Positions 35,861 through 42,029 of a stretch of DNA of 64,000 bases are shown piece by piece; the stretch's first letter is position 1; each line of letters opens with the position of its first letter. The DNA comes from PALSA-270 sp963770915 (GTDB taxonomy: Bacteria > Acidobacteriota > Terriglobia > Terriglobales > Acidobacteriaceae). A model generated the notes under the pieces. That model ran no database searches. It was not told the origin of the DNA and worked only from the letters and a program-made list of their open reading frames with translations. Location: the NCBI GenBank assembly GCA_963770915.1, contig CAVYRG010000001.1, positions 1,488,001 through 1,552,000 on the forward strand, read 5' to 3'. Position numbers and translations under genes: made by a program.

Positions 35861-38368
35861 ATGGGTAGGTTGCTTTCGGCGGTGGCGGCGACGCTCATGA
35901 TCTGCCTGGCGGGGCTTCTCGCCGGCTGCAGCAGCAATCAGGCCGTCACCACTACCGTTTCGACCGGGCCGGTTCCCTCCATTGTGGTGCTCAACCCGGG
36001 CCCGGTTTCCGATCTTGAAATCGGCCAGATCTTGACGTTCACCGGTACACCCCAGGCCAGCGACGCCACGGCCATTAGCGAGGCCGTTTCGTATCAATCC
36101 AGCAACACGGCAGTGCTCACCATTTCCACCGGGGGCGTGGCTTGTGCCGGCACGTGGGATTCCCTCACCAGTCCCCTCATCTGCACTCCCGGGTCCGCTG
36201 GCGTCGCGCAGGTCACAGCCACGGCAAACGGAGTCAGCAGTCCTGCCACCACGGTTTACGTGCACCAACACATTGACAGCGTAGCCGTCAGCGCCGCTCC
36301 CAACCAAACGCCCCCGAACGCGTCATGCTTTTCGGCGGGTGATCCCATGCTGCAGCGCCAGCCTCAATCCTTTATCTATGAAGCCAAAGTTCTCAGCCAC
36401 GGCGCAGACATCACCTCCACAGTCGGAGATATTGGCTGGCAGGCGATAAACACGAGCGTGGTCACGCTGAAAACGGCGACCGTCACGGCTCCCGTACCTG
36501 GCCTGCTGACCGGCCAAGCGCAGGCTACCGCCAGCACTCCGGGCACAACCACGATTTTCGCTCGCGTGGATGGCACCACTAGCACCCCGTTCACGTTCAC
36601 CACCTGCCCGGTGCAGTCCATATCCTTGGCGCTGGACCAGATCGGCGGCACATCCGAGACTCTGCCCCCCGCGGGTTCTCACTCCATTACCGCAACCGTA
36701 ACCGACACACAGGGCAAAACCATCACAGGAAGCTTTCTGAACTGGTGTTCATCCAACCCTAGCTCGGTGTTAATCGGGGGCTCGACTTGTACGACAGGAA
36801 GCACCGCGAACATGACCGCTACTGCTCAGGGGCCCGGAGGCGGCGCCTCGATTATCGCCTCCTGCACTCCGCCACGCTGCAATATCGGGTTGGTGCCTGC
36901 GTTGCCGGTCTATCCTCCCCAGCCGATCCTGCTGACTATCTCCGGAACCAGTACTTCGACGGCCTCGGTGACCGCATTGCTGGCCAGCACCGGCTGTGGA
37001 ACACTTGCGGGTTGCATAAGCAGAATTGCCAGTGTCGCATCGAGTACGGGTGGCACCTCGTCCGGAAGCGCATCTCTCGCGGTGGTTAACAATTTGCCTT
37101 CCACACCCAACTCCCTCATCTTTGCGCCCCATGGAAACCGGGCTTTCCTCGGTACGGATCGCGGGGATCTGGGAGCCAAGGGAGTGATGGTTTTCGATAC
37201 CACAAGCGGGTCGGTATCTCAATTTCCCTCGGCTGTGGGCAAGGTTTTGGCGGTCTCTCCCGACGGAACCTCGGCGGTTGTTTCTGACACGGTCGAAACT
37301 CCCAATCAGGTTTATATTTTCACCTGCGGTACAACTGGGTCGTCCGGCGCATGCACCGGCAACAGCAGTGTCGCGCTCAACATCACCGGTGCTACGGCTG
37401 CTGCATTTTCTCCCGACGGATTAAAAGCCTTTATCCTGGCCGGCGCTACTCTCTACATCTATTCGCCGATTTCGGCACTCCAGACCATTTCACTGGCCAG
37501 CCCTGCAACCAATGTATCTTTCCTGGCCGGCGGAGCCTTCGCCTATTTGGCGGGAGGAACGTCGGCGATTTCGGCCCGCCGGACCTGCGACGGCGCCCTC
37601 GCCGACAGCGTAACCGCTCCAGGGATTCCGACTTTCCTCGACCCGCTGCCCGATGGCGCGCGGATGCTGGCCCTCGATTCGCCTTTCGTGGATATCGTCG
37701 GCGTCTCCTCCATCGATACCAGCGCCCTCAGCGGATGCACCGCATCCGTCAGCGACACCTTCACCCCCGTCAATCTCGCCCAGGGAACTTTCATCCCGAC
37801 ACAGCTCATCGTCTCTGCCGATGGGTCAGCCGCCTACATCCTGACGGCGAATCAGGCCGGTGTACTGGTTTTCGAAATTCTCAGCCAGAGAACCTCCAGC
37901 ATTCCCTTGACCGGTAACGCGCTCCCTCTTCGCGCCGCGCTCACACCCGATGGCACGAAACTTCTCGTCGGCGCCAGCGACAACATGGTGCACGTGCTCA
38001 ATACGATCACTGCTGCCGACGTGCAGCAACTCTCCATTCCGCAGGATCAGACCAACCTGAATTCCGGCCTGTGCGTCAACGTGGTATTTCCCATCCAGAC
38101 CACGCTCAACATCACCGCCGCCGTGCAAAACGGTCCGAACACCACTTATACCTACAGTGTTGCTTCGGGGCAGGGCCCGCAACTGGACGCCAAGGTGTCA
38201 ATTCAAGGTATGGCGAATGCGGGAAATGACGGGACTTTCACAATTGGAGCGCTGGGGAACGGCACGTTTACCGTGTTGAATCCATCCGGAACGACCGCCA
38301 GCGGTCAGAATGGAAGCGGAACCCTCCTCTTCAACTGCAATCCTGATTTGATGGCCATCGCCCCGTAG
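35861..38368 (+). CDS. Lipoprotein with bacterial Ig-like domains and beta-propeller repeats
   Basis: 835 aa. Lipoprotein signal peptide: MGRLLSAVAATLMICLAGLLAGCSS with lipobox LAGC (Cys ~24). Residues ~35-350 hold two or three Ig-like (BIG2-type) domains, seen in SNTAVLTISTGGVACAG, GSAGVAQVTATANGVSSPATTVYV and TPGTTTIFARVDG. A C-terminal half follows with propeller-like blades (VLAVSPDGTSAVVSD, AAFSPDGLKAFILAG, IVSADGSAAYILTANQAG, RAALTPDGTKLLVGASDN). Probably an outer-surface structural or binding protein; function unknown. GGGAGGG lies just before ATG 35861. Confidence 0.8.
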   Translation: MGRLLSAVAATLMICLAGLLAGCSSNQAVTTTVSTGPVPSIVVLNPGPVSDLEIGQILTFTGTPQASDATAISEAVSYQSSNTAVLTISTGGVACAGTWDSLTSPLICTPGSAGVAQVTATANGVSSPATTVYVHQHIDSVAVSAAPNQTPPNASCFSAGDPMLQRQPQSFIYEAKVLSHGADITSTVGDIGWQAINTSVVTLKTATVTAPVPGLLTGQAQATASTPGTTTIFARVDGTTSTPFTFTTCPVQSISLALDQIGGTSETLPPAGSHSITATVTDTQGKTITGSFLNWCSSNPSSVLIGGSTCTTGSTANMTATAQGPGGGASIIASCTPPRCNIGLVPALPVYPPQPILLTISGTSTSTASVTALLASTGCGTLAGCISRIASVASSTGGTSSGSASLAVVNNLPSTPNSLIFAPHGNRAFLGTDRGDLGAKGVMVFDTTSGSVSQFPSAVGKVLAVSPDGTSAVVSDTVETPNQVYIFTCGTTGSSGACTGNSSVALNITGATAAAFSPDGLKAFILAGATLYIYSPISALQTISLASPATNVSFLAGGAFAYLAGGTSAISARRTCDGALADSVTAPGIPTFLDPLPDGARMLALDSPFVDIVGVSSIDTSALSGCTASVSDTFTPVNLAQGTFIPTQLIVSADGSAAYILTANQAGVLVFEILSQRTSSIPLTGNALPLRAALTPDGTKLLVGASDNMVHVLNTITAADVQQLSIPQDQTNLNSGLCVNVVFPIQTTLNITAAVQNGPNTTYTYSVASGQGPQLDAKVSIQGMANAGNDGTFTIGALGNGTFTVLNPSGTTASGQNGSGTLLFNCNPDLMAIAP

Positions 38369-38396
38369 TTTTGGCGATGTGCAGCCCTGCCTCGCT

Positions 38397-38816
38397 TTAA
38401 GACTTCGCCTTCTCCAATTCTTTCCCTGCGCTATCAAGCACGCCGTTAAGAAACTGCACCGACTCCGGCGAAGAAAACTTTCGCGCAATCTCCAGCGCCT
38501 CGTTGATGACCACCGCGCGAGGGGTCGCGGGAAAGCCCAGCAATTCCGCCACCGCCGCGCGCAGCAAATTGCGGTCTACCGCCGCCATGCGTTCCATGCG
38601 CCAGTGCTCGGCGTGGCTTTCGATGAGCTTGTCGATTTCCTCTCTGCGATCGCAGGCTACGCGGAAAAGGTCTTCGGCAAACCCGCGTTCATCCGCATTG
38701 ATGGAACTGCGCTCGCGCCAAAACGTGCGCCGCACTTCCTCCGGCTCCTGTTTCCCCATATCGGCCTGGAAAAGCATCTGCAGCGTTAGTTCGCGGGATT
38801 TGCGGCGGGTGCCCAT
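38397..38816 (-). CDS. nusB: Transcription antitermination factor NusB
   Basis: 139 aa. MGTRRKSRELTLQMLFQADM, VNxLIExxAEHWRMERMAAVDRNLLRAAVAELL and VVINEALEIARKFSSPESVQFLNGVLD are the NusB signature. It binds S10 (NusE) and boxA RNA. It follows ribH on the same strand, a widely conserved pair. Confidence 0.96.
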   Translation of the reverse strand: MGTRRKSRELTLQMLFQADMGKQEPEEVRRTFWRERSSINADERGFAEDLFRVACDRREEIDKLIESHAEHWRMERMAAVDRNLLRAAVAELLGFPATPRAVVINEALEIARKFSSPESVQFLNGVLDSAGKELEKAKS

Positions 38817-38819
38817 GGG

Positions 38820-38976
38820 GAGTCGTCGGTCTTTGGTGGTTGGCTTTTTCGGACCGAATTCAGTTTACAGTGTCAGCGAACTTAGCGCTTCGACCCGTCC
38901 TTTACTGGGCGACGCCGTTTGGAGCGGATAGCTTTGCCTTTGCTAACGGCCAACGACCAACGACCGACGACGGCTT
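38820..38976. repeat. Class B element straddling the ribH 3' end
   Basis: The left arm (38820-38844) is AGTCGTCGGTCTTTGG-like; the right arm (38944-38976) is GCTAACG, GCCAACG, ACCAACG, ACCGACG, ACGGC. The arms are ~100 bp apart, and the right arm lies inside the ribH reading frame, whose stop falls between the arms. Confidence 0.7.
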
Positions 38977-39478
38977 TCTTTAGATTCGCCATCTCTACCG
39001 CCGCCAGCGCCGCATCGAGGCCTTTGTTTCCCATCTTCAAGCCGGCGCGGTCGATGGCTTGTTCCAGCGTCTCGCAAGTCAGGACGCCAAAGGCATGCGG
39101 CACCCCGGTCTCCTGCGCCGACTGCCCAATCCCGCGCGCGACTTCGTTGACAATGACGTCATAGTGCGCCGTATCCCCGCGCAGCAGGCAGCCCAAGCAA
39201 ATGATCGCGTCATATTTCCCGGTTTCGGCGAGCGTGCGCGCAGCGGAAGGAACTTCAAAAGAGCCGGGCACACGAACTGTGACGATGTCTTTCTCTCTCG
39301 CGCCGGAGCGCACCAACCCGTTATAAGCGCTCTGCAACAGCCGATCGGTGATAAACGCGTTGAAGCGCGAAACGACAATGCCGAACCGCTTCCCCGCAGC
39401 GCTCAGCCCGCCCTCCAAAGCCTTCCCCGGCGTCTTGGCGGGTACACCCGCAGAACCAGCAGTCGATTTTCTTGGCAT
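38882..39478 (-). CDS. ribH: 6,7-dimethyl-8-ribityllumazine synthase
   Basis: 198 aa. Lumazine synthase core: FGIVVSRFNAFITDRLLQSA, VRVPGSFEVPSAARTLAETGKYDAIICLGCLLRGDTAHYD, ARGIGQSAQETGVPHAFGVLT, RAGLKMGNKGLDAALAAVEMANL. It condenses the ribitylaminouracil with dihydroxybutanone phosphate in riboflavin synthesis. The core ends near residue 165; the remaining KAVVGRWSLAVSKGKAIRSK-type basic tail is the translation of a heptad repeat arm and is probably not family sequence. It also has a ~28-residue N-terminal extension. Confidence 0.93.
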   Translation of the reverse strand: MPRKSTAGSAGVPAKTPGKALEGGLSAAGKRFGIVVSRFNAFITDRLLQSAYNGLVRSGAREKDIVTVRVPGSFEVPSAARTLAETGKYDAIICLGCLLRGDTAHYDVIVNEVARGIGQSAQETGVPHAFGVLTCETLEQAIDRAGLKMGNKGLDAALAAVEMANLKKAVVGRWSLAVSKGKAIRSKRRRPVKDGSKR

Positions 39479-39510
39479 GGTGTTCCTGGCTCAGTGTCCC
39501 GGTGATTTTG

Positions 39511-39545
39511 CTCGAATCCGTGCGAATCCGCCTGGATCCGTGGCG
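39511..39545. repeat. Class K 10-bp-period repeat, left copy
   Basis: GAATCCGTGC, GAATCCGCCT, GGATCCGTGG: three units of ~10 bp. An inverted counterpart lies on the other side of the crotonase gene at 40350-40380, and a related piece at 40912-40941. Confidence 0.65.
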
Positions 39546-39552
39546 AAAAAAT

Positions 39553-40335
39553 TTACTTCCCCTTGAACTGCGCGCCGCGCTTCTCCAGAAACGCTGCGAT
39601 CCCTTCCTTCTTATCCTCCGTCGCGCAGGCGAGCGTGAACAACGTCGCTTCCAGATACATCGCTTCGCTCAGCGGCATTTCCGATCCTTTGTTCACGGCC
39701 TCCATTGCGTACTGCACCGCCAGCGGAGCATTCGCGATGATTTTCTGCGCTATCGCCTCGGCACGCGGAATCAACTCAGCCGGCGTCGTGACTTCATTCA
39801 CCAGCCCGATCCGAAGCGCCTCCTGCGCCGTGATCATCTCGCCGCTGGTAAGAAGCTGCATCGCTATTCCCTTGCCCACCAGACGCGGCAGCCGCTGCGT
39901 TCCGCCCAGTCCGGGAATCACTCCCAGCTTGACCTCCGGCTGCCCCAGCTTCGCGTTCTCACTCGCCAGACGCATGGTGCAAGCCATGGCAATCTCGCAA
40001 CCTCCGCCGAGCGCGAAGCCGTTGATGCACGCAATCACAGGCTTGCCTAGATTCTCAATCAGATTTAGGACCGCCTGATTCCGCAGGGTGTATTCCTTGG
40101 CAGTAACCGCATCGAGCCCCGCCAGCTCGCCAATGTCCGCGCCCGCAACGAATGCTTTCTCGCCCACGCCGGTCAATAGGGCCACGCGGACCGCCGCATC
40201 ATTTTTAATGTCGGCAAACGCCGCCCGCAGTTCTTCCAGCGTCGCCGAATTCAGCGCATTGAGCACCTTCGGCCGGTTCACAGTCACGTAGGCGATGGCG
40301 CCCTTTTTTTCGACAAGAATATTTTCGAAACTCAT
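39553..40335 (-). CDS. Enoyl-CoA hydratase/isomerase (crotonase) family protein
   Basis: 260 aa. Crotonase fold with oxyanion-hole segments KAFVAGADIGELAG and INGFALGGGCEIAMACTMRLA. Both catalytic glutamates of true hydratases are present (PEVKLGVIPGLGGTQRLPRLVG). Likely substrate: short-chain enoyl-CoA, e.g. crotonyl-CoA to 3-hydroxybutyryl-CoA. The 3-hydroxyacyl-CoA dehydrogenase gene lies 0.6 kb upstream on the same strand, supporting a shared beta-oxidation or butanoate role, although a toxin-antitoxin pair on the other strand separates them. Confidence 0.92.
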   Translation of the reverse strand: MSFENILVEKKGAIAYVTVNRPKVLNALNSATLEELRAAFADIKNDAAVRVALLTGVGEKAFVAGADIGELAGLDAVTAKEYTLRNQAVLNLIENLGKPVIACINGFALGGGCEIAMACTMRLASENAKLGQPEVKLGVIPGLGGTQRLPRLVGKGIAMQLLTSGEMITAQEALRIGLVNEVTTPAELIPRAEAIAQKIIANAPLAVQYAMEAVNKGSEMPLSEAMYLEATLFTLACATEDKKEGIAAFLEKRGAQFKGK

Positions 40336-40349
40336 AGATTCAAGCCTGC

Positions 40350-40380
40350 CACTGATTCACGCGGATTTGCACGGATGAAT
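40350..40380. repeat. Class K repeat, right (inverted) copy
   Basis: CACTGATTCACGCGGATTTG, then CACGGATGAA; the imperfect reverse complement of 39511-39545, so the crotonase gene is bracketed by inverted ~32-bp repeats. Confidence 0.65.
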
Positions 40381-40401
40381 AATCTTGTCGCCTGCCCTTG
40401 C

Positions 40402-40419
40402 TGCTATAATTGTATAGCA
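40402..40419 (+). promoter_or_regulatory. Palindromic operator overlapping the -10 box of a toxin-antitoxin operon
   Basis: TGCTATA-ATTG-TATAGCA is a perfect palindrome with 7-bp arms, 15 nt before the antitoxin ATG. The -10 hexamer TATAAT (40405-40410) lies inside it. Ribbon-helix-helix antitoxins usually autorepress by binding such palindromes, so this is the likely autoregulatory site. The -35 is not clear. Confidence 0.7.
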
Positions 40420-40433
40420 ACGAGGGAAACTCT

Positions 40434-40658
40434 ATGCTCGCCATCCGCCTTCCTGAAAAGATCGAGAAACGCCTCGAACGCCTAGCCAAGCGCACCGGCC
40501 GCACCAAGACATACTACGCGCGCCAAGCCATCCTCGAACACTTGGATGATCTGGAAGACATCTATCTGGCCGAAAGGCGGCTGGAGGCCGTGCGTGCCGG
40601 TCGCAGCCGGACCACCCCCCTCGAAAAAGTAATGCGGCGCTATGGCGTGGAGGGTTGA
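40434..40658 (+). CDS. Ribbon-helix-helix antitoxin (RelB-like)
   Basis: 74 aa. N-terminal MLAIRLPEKIEKRLERLAKRTGRTKTYYARQAILEHL is a ribbon-helix-helix DNA-binding domain (strand, then two helices); the C-terminal part (DIYLAERRLEAVRAGRSRTTPLEKVMRR) is the toxin-binding region. Start ATG 40434 is preceded by GAGGG. It overlaps the toxin gene by 17 nt, the usual coupling in type II toxin-antitoxin pairs. Confidence 0.87.
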   Translation: MLAIRLPEKIEKRLERLAKRTGRTKTYYARQAILEHLDDLEDIYLAERRLEAVRAGRSRTTPLEKVMRRYGVEG

Positions 40659-40911
40659 GTTCGAGCGGGACGCGCAAAAGGACCTGCAGAAACTAGACAA
40701 GCCCATCTCCCGCCGAATCCTGAAGTTTCTCCTTCACCGCGTCGCACAGCTTGACGACCCACGCCAAATCGGTCAGCGACTTCAAGGCCCGCTCAGCGAG
40801 TTCTGGAAATACCGCGTCGGGGCCTACCGGCTTATTTGCTCGCTGCAGTACGATCGACTTGTGGTGCTCGTGCTGCGCATAGGCCACCGCAGCGAGATTT
40901 ACAAAGGCTAA
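40642..40911 (+). CDS. RelE/ParE family toxin
   Basis: 89 aa. WRVEFERDAQKDLQKLDKPISRRILKFL, GPLSEFWKYRVGAYRLICSLQYDRLVVLVLRIGHRSEIYK: the RelE fold with the conserved YRVG-YR-I strand and the C-terminal basic/H-R-x-x-Y end associated with ribosome-dependent mRNA cleavage. It is probably active because R and Y residues of the RelE site are retained, but this is inferred. Confidence 0.9.
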   Translation: MAWRVEFERDAQKDLQKLDKPISRRILKFLLHRVAQLDDPRQIGQRLQGPLSEFWKYRVGAYRLICSLQYDRLVVLVLRIGHRSEIYKG

Positions 40912-40941
40912 ATCCGCCTTCCTCCGCGCAATCCGCGGCAA
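40912..40941. repeat. Class K repeat fragment
   Basis: AATCCGCCTTCC-TCCGCGCAATCCGCGGC, another ATCCGCG-type unit run between the toxin and the dehydrogenase genes. Confidence 0.5.
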
Positions 40942-40946
40942 AGAAG

Positions 40947-41825
40947 TTACAGCTTATTCGGCTTGGGATTCCCCGGGTCGGAATAATCGTAGAACCCCTT
41001 CCCCGTCTTCCTCCCGTACCACCCCGCCATCACCAGCCGCTTCAGCAGCGGCGGCGACGCAAAGCGCCGCTCCTTGAACTCGTCAAACATCACATGCGTG
41101 ATGTAATACGTCGTGTCGAGCCCTACGAAATCCAGCAGCGTCAGCGGCCCCATGGGATGCCCGGCCCCTAGCTTCATGGCGTTGTCGATATCTTCCACTG
41201 ATCCAACGCCCTCTTCATACGCGCGCACCGCATCAAGCAGATACGGCACCAGCAGCCGGTTGACGATGAATCCCGTCTTGTCGCTGGTACGCACCGGAAC
41301 CTTGCCCAGCTTTTTCCCGAACTCGTAAGCCGTTTCGAACACGTCATCCGCCGTCGCAATGGTCCGCGCCACTTCCACCAGCTTCATCAGCGGCACCGGA
41401 TTGAAAAAGTGCATGCCGATAAACCGCTCCGGCCGCTTCGTAGCCGTCAGCAGTTCGGTCACAGAAATTGAAGACGTGTTGGTCGCAAAAATGGCGTCTT
41501 TTTTCACCACGCCATCAATCCCCGCATACATCTTTTTCTTTTCTTCAACGTTTTCGATGATGGCCTCAATCACAATGTCGCAATTCGCCAGATCTTCTTT
41601 CTTCGTGGTTCCCTTCAGGCGCGCGCGCACCGCCTGCGGAGTTTCCTTCAGCGCCCCTTTTTCGGCAAACTTGGCCAACGATTTCTCGATCGACGTGAAT
41701 CCCTTGTCCAGGAATCTCTGCTCGACTTCGAGCACAGTCACATCGAATCCGGCCATCGCCGCAACCTGCGCGATGCCCGATCCCATCAGCCCGCAACCCA
41801 GCACTCCAACCTTCTTGATTTCCAT
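40947..41825 (-). CDS. 3-hydroxybutyryl-CoA dehydrogenase
   Basis: 292 aa, the single-function short form. NAD-binding Rossmann motif VGVLGCGLMGSGIAQVAAMAGFDV, catalytic His in FIGMHFFNPVPLMKLVEVA, KTGFIVNRLLVPYLLDAVR, and the C-terminal HPMGPLTLLDFVGLDT signature with YGRKTGKGFYDYS. It oxidises (S)-3-hydroxybutyryl-CoA to acetoacetyl-CoA or the reverse, and functionally pairs with the nearby crotonase. Confidence 0.95.
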   Translation of the reverse strand: MEIKKVGVLGCGLMGSGIAQVAAMAGFDVTVLEVEQRFLDKGFTSIEKSLAKFAEKGALKETPQAVRARLKGTTKKEDLANCDIVIEAIIENVEEKKKMYAGIDGVVKKDAIFATNTSSISVTELLTATKRPERFIGMHFFNPVPLMKLVEVARTIATADDVFETAYEFGKKLGKVPVRTSDKTGFIVNRLLVPYLLDAVRAYEEGVGSVEDIDNAMKLGAGHPMGPLTLLDFVGLDTTYYITHVMFDEFKERRFASPPLLKRLVMAGWYGRKTGKGFYDYSDPGNPKPNKL

Positions 41826-41866
41826 TACCAGCCTTCCTAAGCCTTAGCCGCAGCCTGGCTTGCCAT

Positions 41867-41926
41867 TGTCATCCGAGCGAAGGAATTGCTCCGGCCTATG
41901 GAGCAAATTTCGAAGTCGAAGGATGA
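41867..41926. repeat. Class G REP-like palindrome
   Basis: TGTCATCCGAGCGAAGGAAT facing TTCGAAGTCGAAGGATGA, with GCTCC/GGAGC extending the stem. Upstream of the dehydrogenase gene. Confidence 0.7.
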
Positions 41927-42029
41927 TCCCCGCCTCGAGTGGGAAGTTTAGCAGCGCCGAGGAAATTTTTCGCTATTTTGGCGTGGGAGCTTTTTCAGAG
42001 CGAATCAAGCAACCGGAACGAGATGCGCC

